From Acidobacteriota bacterium (lineage in GTDB: Bacteria; Acidobacteriota; Terriglobia; Acidiferrales; UBA7541), in NCBI GenBank assembly GCA_003224085.1, contig QHYK01000048.1:62001-126000 (forward strand): 64,000 nt of DNA, written 5' to 3'. Positions 51,296 to 58,637 of this stretch are shown piece by piece. Made by a program: the position numbers and the translations under genes. Position 1 is the stretch's first letter; each line of letters starts with the position of its first letter. The notes below the pieces were generated by a model that saw only the letters and a list, made by a program, of their open reading frames with translations, was not told the origin of the DNA and ran no database searches.

Positions 51296-52423
51296 ATGAG
51301 CACGCGCATCTTAGGAATTGAATCTTCGTGTGACGAGACTGCAGCGGCCGTAGTCGCCGACGGCCGCGAAATTCTGTCGAGCGTCGTGGCCTCGCAAGTC
51401 GACGTGCACCGAAAATATGGCGGCGTGGTGCCCGAGCTGGCCTCTCGTGAGCATTTGCGGCAAATCGTTCCCGTGGTGCGCGAAGCGCTCGCGCACGCGC
51501 ACATGAGGCTCGAGGACGTCGACGCTATCGGCGTAACGCAAGGACCGGGTCTGGTTGGCGCGCTGCTCGTGGGAATCACTTACGGGAAGACGCTGGCGCA
51601 ATCGCTTGGAAAACCCTTCGTGCCCGTGAATCACCTGGAAGGGCACGTCCACGCCGTTTTTCTCGAGGCGCATAAAGCGGGAAGTAGGCCCAAACTTCCG
51701 GCGGTTTGCTTGATTGTGTCTGGTGGCCACACCGTTTTATACGCGGTGAGCGCTGCGGATTCCGGCGCGCGGGATGCGACGGCCCTCTTTCACTACCGCA
51801 AGCTGGGCCAGACGCGCGATGACGCAGCGGGCGAAGCCTACGACAAAGTGGCAAAGCTGCTCGCCCTGGGCTATCCCGGCGGCCCGATTCTCGACCGGTT
51901 GGCAGCGGCCGCCGGCGGTGCGCCCGCGCCGGTGAAATTCGGTCCAACGAAAACGCGCGGCAATCCGCTTGACTTCAGCTTCAGCGGATTAAAAACCGCC
52001 GTGCTCTATCATTTGCGCGAACATGCGGAATATTCCGCAGAGCTTCGAAAGCGCGAAGAGGCTCTTGCGCGTGGCGAGCGAAAATTCGACCAACTCCTTC
52101 CGCTCTGCAGCCCAGCCACCCTCGGGCTCGTGCGCGAATTTCAAAATGCTGTGATCCGCGATCTAGTGGGCCGCACCATGGCCGCTACGGAAGAACTCGG
52201 CGTCGAGAGTATTCTGGTCTCTGGAGGAGTCGCGGCCAACAGTCAGTTGCGCGCGACCTTCGAAGAACGTGCCAAGGCTGCCGGCGTCGAAGTATTTTTC
52301 CCGAGCCGTGCGCTCTCTACCGATAACGCCGCCATGATCGCTGCGGCCGCGTATCCACGCCTTCGCGCCGGCATTCTCGCCGATCTTATGCTGAACGCCG
52401 ACCCCAGCCTTGCGCTTGCCTGA
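51296..52423 (+). CDS. tsaD: tRNA threonylcarbamoyl-adenosine synthase subunit TsaD
   Basis: TsaD transfers the threonylcarbamoyl group to A37 of tRNAs that read ANN codons, with TsaB and TsaE. The 375-residue protein has ESSCDETAAAVV near the N-terminus, the metal site HLEGHVHA (His113 and His117), the glycine-rich SGGHTVLY, and the late VSGGVAANSQLR and STDNAAMIAAA. tsaB is in the same window at 57294. A secreted glycoside hydrolase follows 24 bases after. Confidence 0.97.
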   Translation: MSTRILGIESSCDETAAAVVADGREILSSVVASQVDVHRKYGGVVPELASREHLRQIVPVVREALAHAHMRLEDVDAIGVTQGPGLVGALLVGITYGKTLAQSLGKPFVPVNHLEGHVHAVFLEAHKAGSRPKLPAVCLIVSGGHTVLYAVSAADSGARDATALFHYRKLGQTRDDAAGEAYDKVAKLLALGYPGGPILDRLAAAAGGAPAPVKFGPTKTRGNPLDFSFSGLKTAVLYHLREHAEYSAELRKREEALARGERKFDQLLPLCSPATLGLVREFQNAVIRDLVGRTMAATEELGVESILVSGGVAANSQLRATFEERAKAAGVEVFFPSRALSTDNAAMIAAAAYPRLRAGILADLMLNADPSLALA

Positions 52424-52447
52424 GAAGCAAATGAGGGGAATCCATTC

Positions 52448-53584
52448 ATGAACACAGCGAAATCTCTTTTCTTGATAGCCATTCTTCCCTTCGCTGCCTC
52501 TCGAGCGAGTGCAGCCGGGGCGCGGCCAGTTCGCTGGACCGAGCAAAAGGCAAACGAATGGTACACACAGCAGCCGTGGCTGGTGGGCAGCAACTATATT
52601 CCGCGCTCTGCCATCAACGAACTGGAAATGTGGCAGGAAGCAACCTTCAATCCGGAACAAATCAACGAAGAATTGGGCTGGGCGGAGTCTCTGGGCATGA
52701 ATACCATGCGCGTGTTCCTGCACGACTTGCTCTGGCAACAAGATGCTGAGGGGTTTAAAAAACGCATCGACCAATTTCTGACGATTGCTGCGAAGCATCA
52801 CATCCGGCCGCTGTTTGTGCTCTTCGATTCCTGCTGGGACCCCTTGCCTCATTCGGGACCGCAGCATCCGCCGATTCCAGGGGTGCACAATTCCGGCTGG
52901 GTACAAAGCCCTGGCGCCGCGGGGCTCGCGGACCCCAAACAATTTCCGCGCTTGAAAGCGTACGTGGAGGGAGTAGTCGGCGCGTTCGCCAAGGACGATC
53001 GGATTCTTGGCTGGGACATCTGGAACGAACCCGGCAACAGCAACATGGGCAGCTACGCGAAAGAAGAATTGAAAGACAAGACCGCGCGCGTGTTGGTGCT
53101 CTTGCCGCAGGCGTTCGAATGGGCGCGCGAAGCCAATCCCACGCAACCCCTCACCAGCGGCGTTTGTTGCGTGGACCAGGCGCCGGATGCGGCTCACCTT
53201 GGCAAAATTGAACAAATCCAACTCCGCGAATCCGACGTGATCACTTTTCACAACTACACTTGGCCGGAGTACTTCAGGCGCGAAATCGGCTGGCTGAAAA
53301 AATACAACCGGCCGGTCATCTGCACGGAATTCATGGCGCGCTCGGTCGGCAGCACGTTTGACACGATTTTGCCGATTGCAAAAGAAGAAAAAGTAGGAGC
53401 GATCAACTGGGGATTCGTGGCAGGCAAAACGCAAACGAACCTGCCGTGGGAATCGTGGGAGCACCCTTACATCCAAAATCAGCCGCCGGTGTGGTTCCAC
53501 GAAGTGCTGCATCCGGACGGGAAACCTTATCGCCAGGCCGAAGCAGATCTGATCCGTGAATTAACGGGGAAGCCAGAGAAGTAG
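52448..53584 (+). CDS. Secreted glycoside hydrolase, GH5-like
   Basis: A 378-residue exported protein with a signal peptide ending near ASA (residue 22). It is a TIM-barrel clan A hydrolase: acid/base Glu194 in DIWNEPGN and nucleophile Glu294 in ICTEFMAR. The pattern resembles GH5 cellulases or mannanases, and the PWLVGSNYIPRSAINELEMW start is typical of a large acidobacterial subfamily. Substrate is not shown. It follows tsaD by 24 bases, with TGAGGGGAA upstream. Confidence 0.85.
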   Translation: MNTAKSLFLIAILPFAASRASAAGARPVRWTEQKANEWYTQQPWLVGSNYIPRSAINELEMWQEATFNPEQINEELGWAESLGMNTMRVFLHDLLWQQDAEGFKKRIDQFLTIAAKHHIRPLFVLFDSCWDPLPHSGPQHPPIPGVHNSGWVQSPGAAGLADPKQFPRLKAYVEGVVGAFAKDDRILGWDIWNEPGNSNMGSYAKEELKDKTARVLVLLPQAFEWAREANPTQPLTSGVCCVDQAPDAAHLGKIEQIQLRESDVITFHNYTWPEYFRREIGWLKKYNRPVICTEFMARSVGSTFDTILPIAKEEKVGAINWGFVAGKTQTNLPWESWEHPYIQNQPPVWFHEVLHPDGKPYRQAEADLIRELTGKPEK

Positions 53585-53644
53585 CGACTGAACTCTAGGC
53601 TCTGCGCGTTTTTCGCATGGGGCCTGCGTTATACTTTCGCGGAC

Positions 53645-54385
53645 ATGCCCACCAAAGAAAGCCGCCGGGCGCGAGTCGAACGCGCAAGTGATCAGTCGTT
53701 GCTCATTTACTTCGACCAAGAGGCGAAGAAAAGCCGGGCTAAAGCCCGGCCTCCAAGCCGCCAATTCACAATCCGAGCGAATGAGCAGGTTAGAAAATTG
53801 TTGCGGTTGCTGGAGCAGGGGCCCATCGCCGGAGTGCGCAATTTGCATCCGGCGTATTGCTCCATTCTCGTAAAGTTTGACCCACTGAAGTGGACGCACG
53901 ACAAACTCGGAAAAGAGCTGCGCAAATATCTCGGCCGGTTAAACGAAGTGAGGTTGCCGGAACCTCGGCACGTGGAAATTCCAGTGTGCTACGGCGGAGA
54001 GTATGGTCCCGACCTCGACGAAGTGGCCGCGACGCACGGGATCACGCCAGAGGGCGTCATCGAGTTGCACACCTCGGCCACCTACCTTGTTTACTGTCTG
54101 GGATTCGTGCCGGGATTCGCGTATCTCGGCGAACTGCCACCGGGACTGGTGACGCCGCGCCTGCCCGCGCCGCGGAAACAAGTTCCCGCCGGAAGCGTGG
54201 GCATTGCGGGGAACCAGACGGGCGTGTATCCATTCGAAACGCCCGGCGGCTGGAGATTGCTGGGCCGCACGCCGCTCGCAATGTTTCGCACGGACCGCCA
54301 GGGCTTGAGCCTCTTGTCCATCGGCGATCGCGTGCGGTTCGTTCGCATTTCGCGGGAGCGGTTCGCGGAGTTGCAGGGCGCATGA
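53645..54385 (+). CDS. pxpB: 5-oxoprolinase subunit PxpB (KipI-like)
   Basis: PxpB, with PxpC and PxpA, hydrolyses 5-oxoproline to glutamate using ATP. The 246-residue protein has the C-terminal KipI fold: VPVCYGGEYGPDLDEVA-like (ours IPVCYGGEYGPDLDEVA), FVPGFAYLGELP, PRKQVPAGSVGIAGNQTGVYP and PGGWRLLGRTP. The N-terminal half contains about 12 extra residues (KKSRAKARPPS) encoded by a palindromic repeat (53733-53750). It overlaps pxpC by four bases (ATGA). The gene is the first of the three-gene set. Confidence 0.93.
   Translation: MPTKESRRARVERASDQSLLIYFDQEAKKSRAKARPPSRQFTIRANEQVRKLLRLLEQGPIAGVRNLHPAYCSILVKFDPLKWTHDKLGKELRKYLGRLNEVRLPEPRHVEIPVCYGGEYGPDLDEVAATHGITPEGVIELHTSATYLVYCLGFVPGFAYLGELPPGLVTPRLPAPRKQVPAGSVGIAGNQTGVYPFETPGGWRLLGRTPLAMFRTDRQGLSLLSIGDRVRFVRISRERFAELQGA
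53733..53750. repeat. REP-like palindrome inside the pxpB reading frame
   Basis: GCCGGGC and GCCCGGC flank a TAAA loop, a perfect 7-bp stem. It is translated as part of RAKARPP, within a stretch where PxpB relatives have no residues. It looks like a short palindrome inserted in frame in a surface loop. Confidence 0.65.
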
Positions 54386-55431
54386 GAGTAATCGAAGTGC
54401 TGTCTCCCGGATTACTCACGACAGTACAAGATTTGGGGCGCGAAGGCTTTGGGCCCATGGGCGTTTCGCCGTCAGGCGCGGCAGATCCTATCGCGCTCCG
54501 AATCGGGAACAGACTGGTAGGAAACGCTGAGGGCGCAGCCGCGCTCGAAATGACTTTACTGGGCGGAACGTTCGCGTTCCCCCAAGGCGCCGTGGGAGCT
54601 CTGGCAAGCTCGGATTTCGGCGCGACCTTGGATGGCGTTGCCATACCGTCGTGGACCTCATTTGAAGTGAAGCCCGGCCAAAGGTTGCGCCTCGGGCCGA
54701 CGCGTACGGGCGCGCGTTGTTATTTGTGCGTGCGGGGCGGACTCGCGGTCGAACCGTTTCTCGGCAGTGCTTCGACACATCTCCTCAGCGGCCTTGGCGG
54801 CCACGAGGGGAGGGCGCTGCGCAAGGGCGACGTGCTGAAAATTGGCGATGCGGTTAGTTCGAGTAGAACAGACACTCTTGCCTGTTCCCCTGCGCCTAGC
54901 AACCCTCGCGACCCGTCGAGTAGACCTGGCATTCCTGCGTCTCCTCTCGCTTCAAGTGCTGCTCCCCCTTCCTTGATCGGTCGAAAAGTTGCTCCAATAA
55001 TCCTGGAGCGCCTTGCACTGCGTAAGACCCTGCGCGTAACGCCCGGGCCGCAAAGTGACTGGTTCTCCAAAACCGTTCAGAGAACTTTCTATAACGCCAC
55101 GTATCGCGTCTCCGAAGAGGCGAACCGCATGGGGCTGCGCCTGGAAGGGCCCGCGATCCCCGGCGGCTCGCATGGAGAAATGATCAGCGAAGGCGTTTCC
55201 CTTGGCGCCATTCAGATTGCAGCGGGAGGTCTGCCGATTATCTTGTTTGTAGAGCAGCAAACCACCGGCGGCTATGCGAAGATTGCGAACGTCATTTCCG
55301 CGGACCTGCACAGCTTGGGGCAGCTCCGGCCGCGCGATGAGATTCGCTTTGGAAGCGTGAGTTTCGATACCGCGCTCAAGTTGCTGATCGAACAGGAGAA
55401 GTTGCTGGCCTCCGAGGATCTGATTGTGTAG
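54382..55431 (+). CDS. pxpC: 5-oxoprolinase subunit PxpC (KipA-like)
   Basis: A 349-residue protein of the biotin-dependent carboxyltransferase-like family. Conserved stretches are VLSPGLLTTVQDLGREGF, SGAADPIALRIGN, GNAEGAAALEMTLLGG, RCYLCVRGGL, FLGSASTHLLSG, RMGLRLEGPAI and IILFVEQQTTGGYAKIANVI. Between about residues 160 and 195 is a Ser/Pro-rich insert encoded partly by palindromic DNA (54867-54886), which the family does not have. It starts at the ATG that overlaps the pxpB stop. pxpA follows after 160 bases. Confidence 0.92.
   Translation: MRVIEVLSPGLLTTVQDLGREGFGPMGVSPSGAADPIALRIGNRLVGNAEGAAALEMTLLGGTFAFPQGAVGALASSDFGATLDGVAIPSWTSFEVKPGQRLRLGPTRTGARCYLCVRGGLAVEPFLGSASTHLLSGLGGHEGRALRKGDVLKIGDAVSSSRTDTLACSPAPSNPRDPSSRPGIPASPLASSAAPPSLIGRKVAPIILERLALRKTLRVTPGPQSDWFSKTVQRTFYNATYRVSEEANRMGLRLEGPAIPGGSHGEMISEGVSLGAIQIAAGGLPIILFVEQQTTGGYAKIANVISADLHSLGQLRPRDEIRFGSVSFDTALKLLIEQEKLLASEDLIV
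54867..54886. repeat. Imperfect palindrome inside the pxpC reading frame
   Basis: AACAGACA and TGCCTGTT form an imperfect stem around CTCT. It is translated within the extra Ser/Pro-rich segment. Repeats of the AACAGAC-type are a plausible family in such genomes; membership cannot be checked here. Confidence 0.45.
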
Positions 55432-55539
55432 CCGCGGCCTGGCTGCTCAGGCAGTGGTATCTTAGCCCGGATGATTCAGGAACCCGAAAAGAACGGGTCT
55501 GAACACCCGCCACTACAAAAGCTGAAGAAGGTCGAAGAT

Positions 55540-55558
55540 GCCACCGTAAAGGGGTGGC
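55540..55558. repeat. Short palindrome before the pxpA start
   Basis: GCCACC (55540-55545) and GGTGGC (55553-55558) form a stem, in DNA that a long upstream frame would translate but that PxpA relatives lack. Similar CCGCCACTACA/GTGGCGCTACA motifs flank it. Confidence 0.5.
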
Positions 55559-55590
55559 GCTACATGGAAACCTTGATGGTGGTATGCGAG

Positions 55591-56346
55591 ATGACGTGCA
55601 TCGATTTGAACTGCGATATGGGCGAGCTGCCGGAGGCCATCGCCGACGGCACGCAGGAAGCGCTCCTGCGCTCCATCACTTCCGCCAACGTGGCCTGCGC
55701 CGGACATGCCGGCGACGAACACACCATGCGAGCGACCATCGAGCAGGCTGTGAGGGCCGGGGTCGCAGTTGGAGCGCATCCGGGTTATCCCGACCGCGAG
55801 AATTTTGGCCGCCTCGAGTTGAAGATGCTACCGCAAGCCGTCGCCGACTCGGTATACCAGCAGGTGCGCGTGCTGGCCGAGGTCGCAGCGAAATGCGGCA
55901 CAAAGCTGGTCCACGTAAAACCGCATGGCGCGCTCTACAATCAGGCGGTGAAGAATCGCGAGTTGGCCGAAGCCATCGCCCAAGGGGTGGCGAAGTACAG
56001 CAAGAAGCTATTCCTTATGGGATTGGCGGAATCGCCGATGCTGGACGTTTTTCGCGAAGCGGGCTTTGCCGTCGCCGCCGAAGCCTTCGCCGACCGCCGC
56101 TACGAACCTGACGGGACTTTACGCTCCCGAAAATTCGAAAACGCGCTGATCCGCGATCCCGCTGAAGCCGCCAGGCAAGCCTTAAGCATCGCCCAGCGCG
56201 GCCTTGTAACCGCGCACGATGGCACCGAAGTGAAACTAAGCGCCCAAACCATCTGCATCCACGGCGACACGCCGGGCTCGGTCCAAATTGCCGCTTCTGT
56301 CGCTCGCACCCTGCGCGATGCCGGGGTCACACCGGCTGCGCGATGA
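55591..56346 (+). CDS. pxpA: 5-oxoprolinase subunit PxpA (LamB/YcsF family)
   Basis: PxpA performs the hydrolysis step with PxpB/C. From ATG 55591 the protein has 251 residues, the usual size: IDLNCDMGELPE, SANVACAGHAGDEHTM, GAHPGYPDRENFGR, VKPHGALYNQ, EAFADRRYEPDG and ICIHGDTPGSV. Frames open to 55471 would add 40 residues over a palindrome and are less likely. The terminator at 56418-56445 ends the operon. Confidence 0.93.
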   Translation: MTCIDLNCDMGELPEAIADGTQEALLRSITSANVACAGHAGDEHTMRATIEQAVRAGVAVGAHPGYPDRENFGRLELKMLPQAVADSVYQQVRVLAEVAAKCGTKLVHVKPHGALYNQAVKNRELAEAIAQGVAKYSKKLFLMGLAESPMLDVFREAGFAVAAEAFADRRYEPDGTLRSRKFENALIRDPAEAARQALSIAQRGLVTAHDGTEVKLSAQTICIHGDTPGSVQIAASVARTLRDAGVTPAAR

Positions 56347-56417
56347 AGTGCGCCGAAGCGAATGAATCGATCTGATTCAAGTCGGTGGGTGCGAAAGTTT
56401 GGGCCTCTGGAAACGAA

Positions 56418-56445
56418 AAAGCGGGCAACGTGAGTTGCCCGCTTT
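56418..56445. terminator. Bidirectional intrinsic terminator between pxpA and carD
   Basis: AAAGCGGGCAAC and GTTGCCCGCTTT form a perfect 12-bp stem with a four-base GTGA loop, preceded by AAAAA on one side and followed by TTT on the other. It lies between the convergent pxpA and carD genes and can serve both. Confidence 0.85.
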
Positions 56446-56484
56446 AAACTCGAACCAAAACTGCGCCCAAACGCGGCGCGATAG

Positions 56485-57006
56485 TTAGTCGAACTTTTCC
56501 GTCATCACCGGAAACTGCAGCTTAGCCTTGGCGAGGGACTTGATGACCATCCCCTCGGCGCTTTCGGCAGTGGTGTTCTTGGCGGTGGCCATTTCGCTGA
56601 CGAGCAGATACTTCGCGCGCTCGAGCATTTTCTTTTCGCGGAAGGAGAGGGGCTTGCTGCGGCTGAGGGAAACCAGGCTCTTGAGGACGGCGGCAACTTC
56701 AATGAGTGATCCCGTGCGCATGCGCTCGGAATTTTCCTTGAAGCGGTGCTTCCAATCCGGATGCGAGTTGAGTTTGCCCTTTTCGAGGAAGCCCAGGACT
56801 TTGGTGGATTCATTCGAGCGAATGACCGATCGTAGCCCCACCGTGCCTGCGTTGGACTGCGGGACCATCACGCGCAAGCCGCTGGAAACAATCCGGATCA
56901 TGTAGTAACGCTCGGTTCTGCCGTTCAAGACTCCGTAGTTGATTTGCTCGACAACGCCCACACCATGATTCGGGTAAACAACTTTGTCACCGATCTTGTA
57001 GTCCAT
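56485..57006 (-). CDS. carD: CarD-family transcription regulator
   Basis: A 173-residue protein. The N-terminal RNA-polymerase-interacting domain is seen in YKIGDKVVYPNHGVGVVEQI, YYMIRIVSSGLRVMVP; the C-terminal helical region includes WKHRFKENSERMRTGSLIEVAAVLKSLVSLSRSKPLSFREKKMLERAKYLLVSE, which in CdnL/CarD binds DNA near the -10 box. CarD-type proteins stabilise open complexes at rRNA and other promoters. Single gene, ending at a terminator shared with pxpA. Confidence 0.95.
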   Translation of the reverse strand: MDYKIGDKVVYPNHGVGVVEQINYGVLNGRTERYYMIRIVSSGLRVMVPQSNAGTVGLRSVIRSNESTKVLGFLEKGKLNSHPDWKHRFKENSERMRTGSLIEVAAVLKSLVSLSRSKPLSFREKKMLERAKYLLVSEMATAKNTTAESAEGMVIKSLAKAKLQFPVMTEKFD

Positions 57007-57293
57007 AATTTTTGGATGCCCCCCCAGGCAGCGAACTCACTATAGGATGTTGTGCTGAAAGAGTCAAGATATATCCAGCAGAATGAATAGGTTAGGGAAA
57101 AAATTGATGCAAATTTGGCACTCGAATTGCTGTGATCGGAGCCCCCGCCTAGGCATCGGTGTGAACCACACGATCCCACGAGACCTTCCCTTCAGGGGTC
57201 GAAATTGGCTCAAGAGTTTGTGAAACACCTGTTTCTTTTCGACTCCCGATTGAAATTTGCGGGTAGGATTCCGAGCTAGGTTACAATGCGCAT

Positions 57294-58010
57294 GTGCTTG
57301 TCCTGTCGATAGATACGTGCGATTTGCGCGGCAGTGTCGCGCTGCTTAGGGATGAGGCCGTTCACGAGCTGCTAGCACACGAGACCAAGGAGGAGTACTC
57401 CTCTTGGCTACTTCCCGCGGTGAATAAAGTTCTCCAAACGGCGCGCGTTCGGATGGGCGACGTGGAAGGGTATGCGGCGGCTGCAGGTCCAGGATCGTTC
57501 ACTGGCGTGCGCGTTGGACTGACGACGGTAAAGGCTTGGGCGGAGGTTTATGGCAAGCCGGTGGCGGCCGTTTCTCGGCTGGAGGCGATTGCTTCACAGG
57601 GAACCGGCCCGGGGAAATGTGTGGCTGCCTTCGTCGATGCCCAGCGCGGACAGGTGTTTGGAGCCGTCTATAGAAAAGAGGGCGCCGCTCTCGTAAGGGT
57701 CGGCGAAGAGATGGTGATGGCCCCGGGAAAATATGTCGAGACCGCGGCGGAGCTGGCGGCCGGAGAGAAAATCTCCTGGGCTTCGCCTGATGCTAGGTTG
57801 CTTTCCCATGAAGGCGCTTGGAAAAGCCGCGAAAGGCTCGGCGAGGGCGTCGAGCAAGTTTCCGCGACACTGGCTGGAATCATCGGACGAATGGGCGTGA
57901 AGCAGTTGAAAGAAGGAAGAACGACGGATGCGCTGGGCCTCGATGCGAACTATGTGCGCCGCTCGGACGCGGAGCTTTTCTGGAAAGGTGGCGCGGCGCA
58001 TGGCCACTGA
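57294..58010 (+). CDS. tsaB: TsaB (YeaZ) subunit of tRNA t6A synthesis
   Basis: A 238-residue ASKHA-fold protein that partners TsaD. It has LVLSIDTCDLRGSVALL near the start, and YAAAAGPGSFTGVRVGLTTVKAWAEVYGKPVAAVS, the classical YeaZ stretch. The start is GTG 57294. Its 3' end overlaps rimI by 11 bases; TsaB-RimI pairing is common. tsaD is at 51296, so two of the t6A genes are close together in this window. Confidence 0.94.
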   Translation: MLVLSIDTCDLRGSVALLRDEAVHELLAHETKEEYSSWLLPAVNKVLQTARVRMGDVEGYAAAAGPGSFTGVRVGLTTVKAWAEVYGKPVAAVSRLEAIASQGTGPGKCVAAFVDAQRGQVFGAVYRKEGAALVRVGEEMVMAPGKYVETAAELAAGEKISWASPDARLLSHEGAWKSRERLGEGVEQVSATLAGIIGRMGVKQLKEGRTTDALGLDANYVRRSDAELFWKGGAAHGH

Positions 58011-58476
58011 GCTACGCCGGGACCAGGGAAGAGCCTCACTCCGAAGACTTCGCGCCGAAGACGCTGGGGCGGTCGCGGAGATTCTGCGCCAGTCACCGGA
58101 GGCGGTGTTTTGGCCTGAAGCGAGCGTGCGCGAAGTTTTGGAATGGCAGGGAATCCTTGGCATCGCCAGCGAGGCAGCCGGAAAACTGTCGGGATTTCTG
58201 ATTGGCCGGCAAACGAAAGACGAGGCGGAAGTTTTGAACTTGGCCGTGGCGCCAACAAACCGCCGCGGCGGCGAAGGCGGAGCTTTACTGCTTGCGGCCA
58301 TCGAAGAGTTTCAAAGAAGAGGCGCAAGTCGCTTGTTTCTGGAAGTTCGCGAATCGAACGCCAACGCAATCGCCTTCTACGTGAAGCACGGCTTTTCCAG
58401 GAGTGGTCGACGCGAGGGCTATTACCGCGACCCAATCGAAGCGGCCATCGTCATGGAGGGGAAGCTGACCCACTAG
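58000..58476 (+). CDS. rimI: Ribosomal-protein-S18-alanine N-acetyltransferase RimI
   Basis: A 158-residue GNAT acetyltransferase. The acetyl-CoA loop motif occurs as PTNRRGGEGGALLLAAIEEFQRRGASRLFLEVRESNANAIAFYVKHGF, the RimI pattern, with a Tyr before the end (EGYYRDP). The ATG at 58000 lies in the tsaB end, and the two are translationally coupled. RimI acetylates the N-terminal alanine of S18 in Escherichia coli; other substrates are possible. Confidence 0.92.
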   Translation: MATELRRDQGRASLRRLRAEDAGAVAEILRQSPEAVFWPEASVREVLEWQGILGIASEAAGKLSGFLIGRQTKDEAEVLNLAVAPTNRRGGEGGALLLAAIEEFQRRGASRLFLEVRESNANAIAFYVKHGFSRSGRREGYYRDPIEAAIVMEGKLTH

Positions 58477-58486
58477 GCCCCAGACG

Positions 58487-58519
58487 CGTCATTTCGAGCG
58501 AAGGGAGAAATCCCTCTTA
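58487..58519. repeat. REP-like palindromic sequence after rimI
   Basis: CGTCATTTCGAGCGAAGGGAGAAATCCCT contains AGGGA/TCCCT and ATTTC/GAAAT arms. This GTCATTTCGAGCGAA pattern resembles dispersed repeats of many bacterial genomes. It may act as a terminator or repeat after rimI. Confidence 0.5.
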
Positions 58520-58637
58520 GTTTTTGTTTGGTTCATCGTTGCGGTGCTCGACTGAACATCACAACTGCTCTCCGTAGAAACGCATAAAACGCACGAAATC
58601 TGATACTGTTTCCCTCCGCTGATTCACGGAGGTAGAA

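Noticed and set aside
52163-53512. Antisense frame of 449 codons across tsaD and the GH5-like gene
   Set aside because: Both plus-strand genes have full catalytic motifs; the antisense protein has no recognisable domain.
53890-54381. Upstream extension of pxpC
   Set aside because: It covers the 3' two-thirds of pxpB in another frame; pxpC family similarity begins exactly at 54382.
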